A DNA stretch of 64,000 nucleotides from Paracamarosporium sp. OC-R06-R3 (lineage: Eukaryota > Ascomycota > Dothideomycetes > Pleosporales > Didymosphaeriaceae). The stretch covers positions 620,001 through 684,000 of the forward strand of contig JACVRA010000202.1 in the NCBI GenBank assembly GCA_019828545.1, written 5' to 3'. This document shows, in pieces, positions 44,131-56,668 of this stretch. The position numbers and the translations under genes are program-made. The notes under the pieces were generated by a model that was given only the letters and a program-made list of their open reading frames with translations, was not told the DNA's origin and did no database searches. Within the stretch, counting starts at the first letter, position 1. Each line of letters starts with the position of its first letter.

Positions 44131-44975
44131 GTTGCCGGCGATAACGTGTCCACGGCGAGCAGGTTAATTTTGTATTTTCAAGTATGTAGAGGTTCACGAC
44201 GTCTCAATGAAGGGGGACGAAGAGCGTACAGTAGTCTGGGGATTATACGATACATAACTGTGTGGTTTGTGTGCGAGTTTAGTGCGCTATAGATTGTTGG
44301 GATGGTAAGAAGTGGAGCGGGGTGCTTGTCCTATGGAACTGAACCAAGGTTCCGTGGTAGCTAGCTAACGGCATTATAAAAGGTTGGATTTTAGAGGTCA
44401 CAATTTAAGTCCATCTAAAAGTCTTGTGAGTTTCCTAATGTCAAAGCCGTGCATCTCTGTACACGTGACGGAGGAGTTTGGATAACGGAGCCGCTCTCCT
44501 CGCTCAAAAGGAAAGACTGGACGAAGCTGACCAACTAGTAGAAAGGTAAAAGTATGGAATTTGAAGTAGAATGTGTAACGGATATGGCGATGGGCGTTGA
44601 GGGTGAGTATGCGTGTATGAGTAGTGGTGGATGTGGGGTGCTGTTGCCGCATTGTTACGAGGTTGACGCGTAAGTCGGTTCTGGCTTGAGTCAATTATAC
44701 AGGCCTCGGTCAGCGAACGAGTCTATATATGCGATCAACATCAGCTTGTCGTGGAGCTCAACTGGGGCTGGCAGTCAACGCGGGGCGGGCGGGCTGTTTC
44801 TCCGGGCTTGGCAAATCGCGGGTCCAGCGCCAGTCGCGTCGCGTCTTTTGGAGACGTGCTGGAGCATCCACGACGCCTCGCAGACCATGTCCTGACCCGC
44901 CCACGCCTGCACAAACACCGTTTCGCGCGCGCAAACCCGAATTGAACCATCGCGCTCGCCCGCGCAGCCGCCACA
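44131..44975. other. Divergent promoter region of smc3
   Basis: 845 bases between the minus-strand small gene and smc3. Short frames only. The smc3 leader is GC-rich. Confidence 0.5.
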
Positions 44976-47900
44976 ATGGGCTACATCAAGCACATCACGA
45001 TCCAGGGCTTCAAGACATACAAGGACCAGATCAAGACCGAGTCCTTCTCGCCCAAGAGCAACGTCATTGTCGGCCGCAATGGCGCGGGCAAGACAAACTT
45101 TTTCTCGGCGGTGCGCTTCGTGCTCGGCGACGAGTACGAGAACATGAGCAAGGAAGAGCGTCAGGCGCTGCTGCACGTCTGTCTCACCGCTTGCCCATCC
45201 GCTCCAGACGACTTGCTAACAGGCGCAGGAAGGATCGGGCTCCGCCGTCATGTCGGCCTACGTCGAGGTCGTTTTCGACAACAGCGACGGCCGCTTCCAC
45301 AACAGCGGCAAACCCGAGTTCACCCTCCGCCGCACCATCGGCGCAAAGAAGGACGAGTACTCGATGGATCGCAAGAACGCGACCCGCCGCGAGGTCAACG
45401 AGATGCTCGAAGCCGCCGGTTTGTCGCGATCGAATCCCTTCTACATTGTTCCCCAGGGTCGCGTGGCCACCCTCACAAACATGAAAGACGAGGAGCGTCT
45501 AAACATGCTCAAGGAAATCTCCGGCTCTAGCGTGTACGAGAAGCGTCGCGCTGACAGTCTTAAGCTCATGACCGACACGGATAAGTCGTGTGAGCGCATC
45601 GATGGCCTCGTCGACGACATCAACACCCGCCTAGACGAGTTGGAAGGCGAGAAGTCGGAACTGGAGGCCTACAACAAGAACGACCGCGAGCGCCGTGCCA
45701 TCTTGCATACCTTGAACACCCGAATTGAGGAGCGTTTGGAGGCTGATCTCAACAGGATAGAGGCCAGGAGGCATAATGGTGCAGCTGACGTTGACAACCA
45801 AAAGGCTGTCTTTGTGCAAAATGAGCTGGAAATGGGTCAGATGACAGACAAGATTACGGAGCTGAAAAGTGAGATTGAGCTGTTGACAGCTGAGCGTACC
45901 CGTCTCGAGGATGATCGACGGAAAGCTTCACGTCAAAAGGCAGCCGTCGAGCTCGAGCTGAGCGACCTCACCGACGGCCAATCAGCTGCAAGACAGAACC
46001 AGAGACGACGCGATCAAGAGCTGGAACAGGTGCGGCAAAATATCGCATCCCGCGAGGACGAGCTTTCGGGACTGCTGCCTGAGTATGTTGCGAAGAAGGA
46101 AGAGGAGGACAATGTCAGCTCCCAGCTTGCCGAGGCCAAGGGACAACAGAAGCGTCTCTTCGACAAGCAAGGCCGTGGTGCCCAGTATACCAACAAGAGG
46201 CAACGTGACGATGCCCTCCGGAAAGAGATTGATGGAATCACGATGCAATTGGCGACCAGGAAGTCTGTGCAGATGCAAACCGACGAGGATACCAAAGAGC
46301 TCCGAGGAGAAATTGAAACCTTGGAGACAGAAATATCCGACTTAGATACCAATATCTCCAACGTGGGCGACAATACCATTGGCCATGGAGAAGTGGTCCA
46401 GAAGGCCAAGGATGCCCAGCAAGCACTGCTCGATCAACAATCAAACCTGAATCGAGAACAATACAGACTACACTCGCAGGTCCAGAATGCAAGTACGCAG
46501 TTGCGACATGCGCAAAGCAGCTTAAACCATCTGCTGGACCACGCCACTAGCCGTGGCCTGGAAACTCTGCAACGTTTGAAAGAAAGACACAATTTGATCG
46601 GCATTTACGGTACAGTGGCGGATCTGATTCAGGTTCCAGGGCCCTACAAGATCGCCACCGAGATAGCTGCGCAGGCATCCCTGTTCCACGTAGTTTGCGA
46701 CAACGACGAGACTGCAGCAAAGGTGATCTCGCTCCTCAACAAAGAAAAAGGCGGTCGTCTTACGTTCATGGCACTGAACCGCGTTAGCCCACGGCATACA
46801 CAGATTCCACAGACAGCTGATGCACAGCCATTGTTGCCGAAGCTTCGTTACGATCCGAAGTTCGAGAAAGCTATTAAGCATGTTTTCGGTAGAGTCGTTG
46901 TTTGCCCTGAACTTAGCATTTGTCAGAGCCTTGTCAGGACTCATGAAGGAGTTTTGGCCCTTACTCCAGACGGTGACCGAGCTCATAGAAAAGGTGGATA
47001 CCACGGCGGATACTTTGACCCTAGCAAGTCCAAGATCGACGCATACAATAAGGTTGCCGATCTGAGAGCACAAGTCGAAGCCCTGGAGACCCGCGAAACT
47101 GAGATCAGAACCGAACTGGAGAACCTTCGCCAACAAGTTACCGCTGCAGCAAGCGAGGTCCGCAAGGCCGAATACCAAAAGAATCATGCTGAAGACAGCT
47201 ATATTCCAATGAGGCAGCAACTGCGCGCAAACCAAGCCGAGCTGCAACAAAAGAGAGACCGACTTGAACGTTTTGAACGAACCGCAACGCAGATTACGCA
47301 ACACATCAACATCCTTGGCAGCCAGCAAAGCGACTTAGAGGCGGAGCTTGCGTCAGACTTCAAAAAAGCGCTGACGAGGGACGAGGAGCTGCTGCTGCAA
47401 TCCCTTGGTGGCACCATACGAGAACTGAACAGGCAACTCTCTGAAGTCACCACGCAGCGATCCGAACTAGAAAGCCGAAAGGCGGAAATAGAAGTCGAGC
47501 TTCGTGAGAGCCTGCGACCAAGGCTTGACCAATTGCTGGCTCAAGAGAACGGATCGGGCGATGGCGGGAACCAGTCGACGCGGTTGAAAGAAGTTCAGCG
47601 ACAACTAAAGGCTGCTGACAAGACAATCGCAGGCCTAGATCGGCAAATAAAAGAGCTCGAATCCCAACGTGACGAAGCTAACACCCAGCTTACAGAGTTG
47701 GAAGCTTCGAGGACAGAGAAGGAGCAAGTTAATCGCAGGATTGCCAAAGCTATAGAGAACCACCAAGGAAACCTGGACAAGAACATGCAAAAGCGTGCGG
47801 ACCTTAAAAAGCAATTGGACGAGGTGCAAAGGGATATCCGAGACCTTGGCACGTTGCCAGAAGACATTTACCGCCGATACGCCAAGTGGTCTGAAGATAA

Positions 47901-48727
47901 AGTAAGTTTCTGTACATCAACCTGTAATTTCCTGCGCTAAATTGTTACAGCTCGCTAGTGAACTCGAAAAGGTTAACAAGGCTCTGCGGAAGTTCAAAAA
48001 CGTTAACAAGAAAGCCTTCCAGCAATATGAGGACTTCACGAAGCGCCGCGAGCAACTCATTCACCGCCGCGGCGAACTCAACACCTCGCGCGAATCCATT
48101 GAGAATCTCATTGAAGTGCTTGACCAGCGCAAGGACGAGGCCATCGCCCGCACATTCAAACAAGTCTCAAAATATTTCTCAGAAGTATTCGTGCAGCTCG
48201 TGCCCGCGGGCAAAGGCCGCCTCATTATCCAGCGGCGCTCCGACCGCGAAGCCCGTCGTGGGGATGATGACGATGAGGAGGACGATAGACGGGCAAACCG
48301 CGGTGGCGCCTCGGTAGAAAACTACACCGGTGTTGGCATAGCTGTGTCCTTTAACTCCAAGCACGACGAGCAGCAGCGCATCCAACAGCTTTCCGGTGGA
48401 CAGAAAGCACTGTGCGCACTCGCCCTTGTTTTCGCCATCCAGCAGTGTGACCCGGCGCCTTTCTACCTCTTTGACGAGATCGATGCCAACCTGGATGCGC
48501 AGTACCGTACCGCAGTTGCTGAGATGCTGCGCAAACTGTCTGGCAAGGGAGGAGAGTCGGGTGAGGGCGGCGGTCAGTTCATCTGTACGACATTTAGGCC
48601 TGAGATGGTGCAGGTCGCAGATAAGTGCTACGCTGTGAGCTTTGTGAATGCAAGCTCGAGGATTGATGTGTTCGATCGGGAGGGTGCGTTGGACTTTGTG
48701 GAGACGAGCCAAAGGCCTGGGGCTTAG
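44976..48727 (+). CDS. smc3: Cohesin subunit SMC3
   Basis: Three exons, 44976-45176, 45229-47901 and 47951-48727 (introns 52 and 49 bases), encode 1216 residues, the normal family length. The head has the Walker A GRNGAGKT (33-40). Two lysines at 107-108 in GAKKDEY match the pair acetylated by Eco1 to lock cohesin. Long coiled coils (about 170-500 and 690-1040) flank the hinge, which begins near GIYGTVADLIQVPGPY and includes KKVISLLN-like helices and GRLTFMALNRV. The C-terminal head carries LSGGQKALCALALVF and the Walker B FYLFDEIDANLD. Cohesin holds sister chromatids together and shapes loops. The first intron sits just after the first 67 residues, before EGSG. An acidic insert DDDDEEDDRR lies in the C-terminal head. 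Confidence 0.98.
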
Positions 48728-51463
48728 ACGGCATCGAGCGAGGGACGAGGCCAAGTCGGACGGTGAGGCGTTGCGATTACGACGGCGTGTATAGAAAAGT
48801 AGAGATAGGATGGATGTCCGAAGCGGCGAGTGCTTCTTTCTGTAGGTTACTCTTCATGTGGCTATGTTCATGGGTACGGGTGTTACGCGTATAAATGAGG
48901 GGTCGGGCGTGGTATACCACTGGTTTAATGGAGTCGCGGTCATTAGTCATTGCGCCGTGTTTTTGCTTTGCTTACTTAGTATACTACTGCCTTGAAGCAT
49001 TACCCGTTATACGAGCTGAATCTTGCACTGGCCATGGGTAGCAAGGCTGGCGATGCAGCCAACGCATGGTTGCGGCTCCAAATGTTGCTTCTTCTGTTGC
49101 TCAAGCGGAGGTTGCGCGAGTAGCAGAATAGAATTCCACTTTGCCACGCGGTGTAAGCTGTGGGCGTTTGTCCGAGCTCCCGATTATTGCTTTTTGCGTG
49201 GCTACATCGGATGATATCCGCAGAAGGACGATGACCAAGGCGTTCCTAGAATGGAACGTAAACGGATGGCAAAGGTGCTATTGCCTAAATCTGAAAGGTC
49301 GATGTTCAATCCCGTCTTTTTGCTTATGCGTTTGAGCATGCGTGTTGATTTCAAAGCTGGCCAAGCGTACTATGTCACTGAGGAGTGAGGCGCCTCACTT
49401 GCACGTGGTAGTAAGTGGCAAGTTAGGAGTAGGATCGAACTATATGTATGGGGGCGGACAAGATATTGTTTTTGCCGAAGGGGGAATGGCTGCAGAGTGC
49501 TGTTCTAAATGCTATTATTCTTGATGGTAGTGTTTTCATTTTGAGGTTTGGGAACAGGTTTCTGTTTGTTGTTCGAAGTGATAAAGGCTAAGACTATTTT
49601 CGTCAATTTCACTCGGGCATGGGCTGATTTTAGGATAAACGAGTTGTTGTGTACGTAAAAGATGGTGGGGATCTAACTAATAAAGTCGTTTGGATTATAC
49701 ATTTACCAACTAAAAATCCTGTTCTATTCACGATAGACCCTGGCAGTACACGGACGTGTCTCCGTTAATAACTTCTTCTGCTGCATGTGTGACATTTGTC
49801 TTTTTGGTTGTAGACGGCTTTTTGGATGCACGGATGCCTTTTCTATTTTGCTTCGTGCATAGCGAAAGGTCATCGTACGCGTCCTTGTGGAGGGTCGGGT
49901 GCATGCAGCCGCTAGACATAATGCAGGTATTGGTTCTTCTCTACGAAGTCTGCGAATCGCATTCGATCTAGTTATAACGAGCTGTTAAGTTGGCATACGA
50001 GGTCATGGTAGTAGACGTATCTGCATTGCGTTTGTTTCATCTAGCGAGTTGGAGCGAGGCAGACTGCTGTCATCGAAGCATGAATGAGTAGACGAAAAGT
50101 CTCGTCTGTGCATCCGTTGATGCGTTTTACCTGCAGCGTACAGGAGGATGTCCGTCGTCGCACTCATGCTCAGCAACACGCTGGCTGCTTCCGTCGTCTC
50201 ACACGTGGTGGGCGCCCATCGGATACTACTTGCGGAGTGTAGATCGAAGCGGTAGGATTTGTTTCCGGGACAGTGAGGCTTCGTGGGAATTTATTCGAGT
50301 CCAACCAGTGGTGATCGACACTTATTGATACTAAAAGGACTTTTAGTTGCCATCATTGGTACGGAGGCGAAAATTCATCCTTGCCGTCGCCTCATGGCCA
50401 GCACGGGAACAAGGCGATGCAGCACAGCAAGTTTGTAATGTAGAGCCAGGGAAAGCGAAGGCGCCCCAGTGTGATATGAGCCGGAGTGTGGCAAGGCGGT
50501 TTCTACCGACGCTTGCCCTTTCGCAGCTGCATCGCGCGAGCCTCAACAAAGCCAAAATTCGGCCCCCACACCCTTTTTCCTCCCAAAACTCATCTACCTC
50601 ACACTGGCCAAGACTCTGCGCGTAACCTTTTGTCGTTGACAAGCCGGGAGCCTTGTTGGATGCATCCCATGGCATGTGTGCTGTTTAGGTTTGGAGCACG
50701 AGCAAAAACGGTCGGGATGCGCGCTGGGGCTAGGTCCCACACCAGCCGTTGAGCCAGCGAGTCATTACGGCGTCAAGCAACCCCTGCGCTCGCATCTCTT
50801 TCGCTCTGCTTGCATGCCGCTCGGCGCGTGGTTTTAAGTACGACCGTTGAGCCGGCGGACTGGGTCGGGTCGTATCATACCTGCGCTTCTGCATCTGTTC
50901 TGAACCACGCGCTCGCGCGCCCCTACATCGTCAGTCATTTCTGGACCTTACATTTTTCTATCCTCGCACCATCTGAGCCGATTCTGCTGTCAAAGAAGAG
51001 AGATCTCGATCTGTTATCCTGGAGCTAGCGACGTTCGAGAAGCGAGGTGGGGTCGTTGGGTCAATTTCACGAGGCTGGGAACTGTGAGCAACCAAGTGAA
51101 GAGGCAACACAAGATCAAAGAGGAGGCCAATTTGCTTGCATGGTCATCAACATCACAGATTCTCGATCTAGCCGCAAAGCCTAGACGCTGAGTTATTCTG
51201 AGGCCTTTCGAATTCAATCAGGACGGCCGCGCCGCATTAGCCACTGAGCCTCGTTGTACGAAAACATTCTAGATAGGCCATCACGACCAAATGCCCAACT
51301 CGTGCTACTACGAATGAAGCAACAGAATTGATGGTCTGTAGACCGGCCCACTGTACTAAAGACCTCTACTCTCTCTGAGCAGTACATATGAGGGGTTGTT
51401 CTTGGTTAGATTGAGCCAACATCCAATATTCAAGAGCGTCTCCTATGTGCTGAAACTGCAAAT
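48728..51463. other. Long intergenic region
   Basis: 2.7 kb without a supported gene. Frames near 50343-50752 overlap on both strands, are GC-rich and lack domains. The right end is the promoter of the Zn2Cys6 gene. Confidence 0.4.
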
Positions 51464-53173
51464 ATGCCACGCAGAACCCGAGCATGCGCGACTTGCCGTC
51501 AGAAGCGTATAAAATGCGACGCCACCATGCCTCATTGCCTCATGTGCATACGCTACAACAGACAATGTCCGGGTCCCACCGATGCGCCCCTCCTCTTCGT
51601 GGACACATCTTCTTATCCATCTGGAAAGAAGCCGCGCGCTAAGAAAATCTCTTCTCAAGCCACTTCCCTCGAAGTTGCTCGACGGTTCGAGGATGGCAGA
51701 GGCATAGCAGTTGGAGTTGGAGCACTGCCCGAAGAGATGGCATACGTCTTGCAAGTGGATGTAAGTCCACGATATGTTTTGGGAGAGGCATTCTTCCAGA
51801 ATCTGGTCGGGTTTTTTTGTGCTGAGGGAAGGCATGTTGCAGGTGCCGTCCGACGTACACCGAGCTGGCTGCATGCGGTACCTCGAATGGCTGCTACACC
51901 TCCTTCGTCTGCACCACGAAATCCATCGGCTACACACGGAAACGAAGCTCTTAGTCTAGCCCTGCGAGCCACAACTGCGGCGTTCAGTAGCTTGGAAATG
52001 AGGAATGATGCGCTTTTACATCATGCGTACGGGCTATACGGTGACAGCTTGCGATTTCAGGGAAGAATATTACAAGAGAGAGGGGACAAAGCTGGAGACT
52101 TGTACTTGATCATGACGAGTATAATGTTAAGCTTGTTCGAATCAGTGGTAGCGACTACAGGGGAGGGCTTCGCACTACATAATATTGCGTGCGCAAAGAT
52201 GATCGACAACGCGTTAGAGCAGGCATCGAAAGCTCAGGGGCATCAGCGAGGAAACGGACCTGGCGGGAGCGGGCCAGGTCCCATGCTTGTCAACGTCTTC
52301 TTTCACGTAAGAATCCAGCTGTGCTTCGTGTACCTCACTACGTCCGATCCTCGGATACGCAACGATGCGGGTATGAAACGCGTCCTTCTCGGGGCTTGCG
52401 GTTGGACCAAGGAGAAGCTGCCACTTAACATGCAGATAATTACTCCTTTTGCGAGATTAATGCAACTCCAGTCCCAGGCTACCCATATGCCGGCAGTGTC
52501 CCATGCAGAGTTCGAGCTTAGAAGAACAGAATACATGAAGGCAAGAGAGGAGGTTAGTCAATTGTGGAACGATTATGAAAAACAAAGCAAAGGACAACGA
52601 CTATGCTGGACTAGTCCTGGGACCCGGCATACCGACTTTAGGGATCCATTCACGAGCCTTACATACGCATACTTCAGCGCCTGCTACATACTCCTCGATC
52701 TTCTGGCACCCGCATATGCAACTCTTGCTGTTCAATCGGCATCGGTTCTACCCTTCATGCCCTCCAAGAGATCGGCATCGACATCATCCGCCTCTTCATC
52801 TAGTACCTTGGCCTCATCACGGCGCTCAGCTGATTCTAGTACGCCGGATTCATCTCCCACTCCAGCGATGAAGAGCGCAGCATCCTTATTGACCCAATCC
52901 GATCCCTCCTTTCCACCGCCTGCGACCACCGATCACTACGCACTCATACTTTCCGTGTCTTGGTACCTGAGGCTTCGCGACACCGGATTTGCATATCTTC
53001 GGCTGCATTCGCCGCTGTTTCTCGTCGCCATGTACGCACCGGCCTTGGAACAAAGAAGTCTTGCTAGGATGGTGTTTGAGGACTGGAAAGCTGGTGCGTT
53101 AAGAGGGATTGGATGGCTAGCTATTGCAAAGCTAGACAGGGCGCATAGGGGGACTGGCAACGTTGGAGTGTAG
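51464..53173 (+). CDS. Zn(II)2Cys6 transcription factor
   Basis: Single open frame of 569 residues. The N-terminal zinc cluster is complete: Cys at 8, 11, 18, 25, 28 and 35 (C-x2-C-x6-C-x6-C-x2-C-x6-C) with the basic stretch RQKRIK. A short basic linker (KKPRAKK) follows. The remaining region resembles the Fungal_trans_2-type regulatory domain: SWLHAVPRM, ALSLALRATTAAF, LLHHAYGLYGDSLR, DLYLIMTSIMLSLFE and a later SYWYLRL-type helix near 510. A Ser/Thr-rich low-complexity block sits at about 437-480. A gtaagt..gcag pair at about 51761-51840 could mimic an intron, but the family pattern runs straight through it, so I read it as exonic. The target genes cannot be told. Confidence 0.88.
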   Translation: MPRRTRACATCRQKRIKCDATMPHCLMCIRYNRQCPGPTDAPLLFVDTSSYPSGKKPRAKKISSQATSLEVARRFEDGRGIAVGVGALPEEMAYVLQVDVSPRYVLGEAFFQNLVGFFCAEGRHVAGAVRRTPSWLHAVPRMAATPPSSAPRNPSATHGNEALSLALRATTAAFSSLEMRNDALLHHAYGLYGDSLRFQGRILQERGDKAGDLYLIMTSIMLSLFESVVATTGEGFALHNIACAKMIDNALEQASKAQGHQRGNGPGGSGPGPMLVNVFFHVRIQLCFVYLTTSDPRIRNDAGMKRVLLGACGWTKEKLPLNMQIITPFARLMQLQSQATHMPAVSHAEFELRRTEYMKAREEVSQLWNDYEKQSKGQRLCWTSPGTRHTDFRDPFTSLTYAYFSACYILLDLLAPAYATLAVQSASVLPFMPSKRSASTSSASSSSTLASSRRSADSSTPDSSPTPAMKSAASLLTQSDPSFPPPATTDHYALILSVSWYLRLRDTGFAYLRLHSPLFLVAMYAPALEQRSLARMVFEDWKAGALRGIGWLAIAKLDRAHRGTGNVGV

Positions 53174-54023
53174 TGTGTGTGCGAGCAATGAAGCGGGGTT
53201 GATGAATTCTATAGGGGCTCGTCTCAATTTCTTGCTGTGTATTGGCTTGAGCTATAGAAAGGCTGGGATAGATATTGCATGTGAAGGGGGCCTAACTGCA
53301 TGCTCCGTGTGTTTTGGGGTTGGTCAACTGCTAAATCATGCCAACGATTGGTCAAAACATTTGGTCCTAAACTTGTGCATCCGTTCTACGTCCTCATCTT
53401 ATCCGTCTCATACTATTTGGGACATATCTGAAATCCAACTACACATAGAGAGTGGATAAATGTACAAGAATGGGCATACGTACCGGACACGTACCATGTA
53501 TAGGGAGTTGAGGCATATATATACATGGATTGTAAAAGAAATCAACGGCTTCACGACCCCTACTCCTCACTGGTCGGACCGTTTATAAAAGCAGAATTAG
53601 CCTTCGGAAATTTGGTCAATTTGAAACTCTCCAGATAAAAGCAGAATGACTCAAGTGTGCTCCAAGGCCTGGTCCGAGTCCAGAAAGCTACGAGGTTTCC
53701 CACGTCGGCTCGCACAGCGTCGCCCCACAGCGTACTACACAAACTGTACCAACGCCCTTATCTAATTGGTCCCACGAGCTAAGCTCGGCGTTTAGATTGA
53801 AAACAGTACCCTACTGCGTAAAAGCTGTGCGAGCCGAAACTCAATACCCGGTAAGCTTTGCAGCTAGTTCATTCTTTGGCTCGGAACGGTGTTTCCACCC
53901 CCCTCCGACCCGACATTCCTCAACTAATATAACCAGAGCCAAACATCCTTTTTGCCAAAGCATCAATACGACAACTAGCTCTTTCCTATTATCTCAAGAA
54001 TTTGAAAGCATTCGTCACTCACC
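53174..54023. other. Intergenic, no supported gene
   Basis: Promoter and leader of the DJ-1/PfpI gene. Nothing else seen. Confidence 0.5.
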
Positions 54024-54728
54024 ATGGCACCTTCTTTTAACGTTGGCGTACTGATATACGCGGGCGCCGACATTATGGATTTTAGCGGCCCTGTCGAAGT
54101 CTACTCGACGCGCCCACCACCCGGTACGCCGGCAGTCTTTAACGTCACAACCTTCGCACACACGAACCCCGTCGGCGGCGAAAACAGCGTGTTAGTCTAT
54201 GTACCCAGCGCCGGTTTCTCGGACATCGAACAGCAACTCGAGAAATACGATATTCTCGTAGTCCCAGGTGCTCACCCAGATGTCATCGCGCAGTTCGTCG
54301 CTAGCGAGTATGGAAAACTGACCCTGGCGCTTCTGCAAAAGTTTTCGAAGCTGCCACCAAGAAAGGAGACGGGACACCGTATCTTGCAGTCTGTGTGCTC
54401 CGGCTCCGTTATTTTGGCTGCGGCGGGTATTTTAGCAGGGCGAACGGCGACGACGCATCACATATGCTATGATATGCTGAAAGAATATGCAGACAAGGCT
54501 GCAGGTGGTGATTCTGGGATCAACATCGTGAAAAAGAGATGGGTAGATGGAGGTCTAACGGACGCAGGCGTTCGCATAGTGAATGCCGGAGGAGTAAGCT
54601 CGGGAATCGATGCAAGTCTATGGGTCACGGAGTTGGTGGGTGGTGAGCAGTTGTACAAGGCTGCGGAGGAGATTTTAGAATTTGAGAGAAGGGGAGAGGG
54701 ACAGGCATGGGGAGTAACAGAAGCATGA
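54024..54728 (+). CDS. DJ-1/PfpI family protein
   Basis: Single exon, 234 residues. It has the alpha/beta glutaminase-like fold: an N-terminal strand FNVGVLIYAGADIMDFSGPVEVYS with Asp19, YDILVVPGA (75-83), and the nucleophile elbow with Cys125 in SVCSGSVILAAAGIL. RTATTHH follows at 140-146 and NAGGVSSGIDASLWV at 187-201. The DFSGPxEV and CSGS motifs are shared with isonitrile hydratases and ThiJ-like proteins. Family members act as hydratases, glyoxalases or redox-sensing proteins. No signal peptide, so cytosolic. No neighbour indicates a pathway. The enzyme activity is not determined by sequence alone. Confidence 0.93.
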   Translation: MAPSFNVGVLIYAGADIMDFSGPVEVYSTRPPPGTPAVFNVTTFAHTNPVGGENSVLVYVPSAGFSDIEQQLEKYDILVVPGAHPDVIAQFVASEYGKLTLALLQKFSKLPPRKETGHRILQSVCSGSVILAAAGILAGRTATTHHICYDMLKEYADKAAGGDSGINIVKKRWVDGGLTDAGVRIVNAGGVSSGIDASLWVTELVGGEQLYKAAEEILEFERRGEGQAWGVTEA

Positions 54729-55331
54729 AATGCTGCGAGCCGATCCGAGGTGGAAACATTGCTCTCGGTACGCGGTCTTTTTGGGTTGCTGCATTCACCG
54801 AGAATCTGTCCCACAACATAGTGTAGGACCGCTTTCTAGAAAGAGAGCCTTCAGCTAACGATCTTTTCGTTCAAAAAAAAGATACGTAAGCAAGTACAAA
54901 AGTCGTCTCCAATGCTATCTTGGAAGACTCTATCTAAACTCCACTCAGCAAATCATATCAAAGTTACCTTCTACAGTTCAACTTGTTCCTTTATCATTTC
55001 ACTTCAACGAGTTTCTGCCGCAGTCTCTGCGACTTTGAAGACCATATCACATTCCCAAGCGTAGCAACCAGCTACCGGCTCAGCTATGAACCAAAGCGTT
55101 TGCAAGAACGAAAAGACTGTGTCACGTTTCTTCTCTTTTGAATCATTCACCTAGTAGCTGAGCACCATTCCCTTCTCTCGAGCCCATCAATTTTCTGAGT
55201 AGATGTGAATGCCCCCGCTCCCGCACTTGAACCGCCTCACGCTTCAAATATCATGTAGTCTTCGTCCTCTACGACGTGCTCGACTCGACTGTCCAGAACA
55301 TCAAAATCACCATTCGTGCCGTTATTGCACC
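54729..55331. other. Intergenic, no supported gene
   Basis: Spacer and leader. An upstream in-frame ATG at 55209 would extend the next gene by 41 residues; the ATG at 55332 has a better context (caccATGG). Confidence 0.5.
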
Positions 55332-56320
55332 ATGGCCCTTGATACGTTAACCCTCCATTCCAGCATCCCGGCCGCCAAATCTTCATCTGTGTCTCGATCC
55401 CTACGACCTCGCATCAAGCGCCAGAAGCACCACGTGCAAATCAGCGTCATAAACCTCCAAAACAGTCTCGTACATTTGAAAAGCAAAATCACATTAGCCT
55501 CAAAGAGAACCCAACCCGCCTTCGTATTCCTCGACCTACCGCCCAACATCCGAGTACGTGAGCGCGCAAAAAAGTCCCTCATACAGTACGCCACACTGAC
55601 TACCGCACAAAGAACACCATATACAAGCACTACATCGCGCTCGTAGTTCCCCCACGCATACACGTAACCCACGACTCCATCAACAGCGACGACAACAGCG
55701 TCGCCTCCATCCCAGGCCCACTCCCAAGCCTCTGCTACGCGAGCAGCAAAACCCGCGAAGAATGCACACGGCTGCTTTTCCGCAACACGGAGCTCGTGCT
55801 CTCAGACGTCGCAGCCGTGCAGCGCCTAACGGTGTACCTCCGGGATTCCTCGCGCGCGCTCCTGGCCCGCTCCGTCCGCACCCTCGTCTTCTCATCTTTC
55901 GTGTCATGGCGCCCGCATCTCACGCACACGGCTAAGGCGCTGCTCACCGCGTGTCGCACGCTGAAGCATGTGAAGGTTGAAGTTGCGCGTTCGATATGCA
56001 TGACTGCCGAGTGGAAGACGATCGAGAGAAGGGGTCCGAAGCCTGGGTATCCGCCTGTCTACGAAAGCATACCTATCTGCCAGTTACGGACGAAGGAGAT
56101 CATTGAAGAGATGGATTTATGCTGCCTTATAGACTGTGAGACGCTGGAGAGTCTTACGTTGGTGTGTCGGGATGGCGAGGCGGTGGCGAGGACTATGGGG
56201 AGTAGAAAGGAGGTGGTATTCATGCCGTTGATTGTGTGGGTAAGGAAGAACCTTTGTAGTCGGGGGAGGCTGAGGTTGGTCGTTGAGTATGCGGATGGGA
56301 AGCGGGTTGGGGATGTTTAG
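55332..56320 (+). CDS. F-box-like/2EXR-type fungal protein
   Basis: Two exons, 55332-55553 and 55613-56320, with a 59-base intron (gtacgt donor), give 309 residues. The join yields FVFLDLPPNIRNTIYKHYI, the hallmark of fungal proteins with an F-box-like or 2EXR-type domain (L-P-x-E/N-I-R-x-x-I-Y). The following region has SLCYASSKTREECTRLLFRNTELVLS, then a regulatory part with VRTLVFSSF and CETLESLTLVC, which resembles leucine-rich strands. Such proteins are numerous in Pezizomycotina, and most have no assigned function. F-box members recruit substrates to SCF ubiquitin ligases, but the box here is short and that role is not certain. Confidence 0.75.
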
Positions 56321-56668
56321 GGATGTGGAGCCAAGGTATCTACGAGTATGGTCGATGGTAAACGTAAGCAGTGATTCTCGTGTGGCTTTCGAACGGGAAC
56401 AAAGGGTGATGTGATGGGTTGATCAGCGGTATCAACAGCATCGGATGCACACTGTCAATGAATACGAGTATAATTAATAATTCTACAACTCGTGATTGGG
56501 TATCATAGAATTTACCGCTAACGCCACTGCTTCCGTTTCCTGCGTGGATATCAAATCATGCACGCCCCCCATAACCTCAAAATAGCAAGACTCATTATTG
56601 ACCTACGAATAGGCGGCTTCTTAGTATTAAAGATTAATGACCGAAAGGTCTAGTCGGTATAGTTCGTC
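56321..56668. other. Convergent 3' flank
   Basis: 348-base spacer between two convergent genes. Nothing seen. Confidence 0.6.

Noticed and set aside
51761..51840. Possible intron (gtaagt..gcag) inside the Zn2Cys6 gene
   Set aside because: Removing it would destroy the family-like sequence that runs through the region in the main frame.
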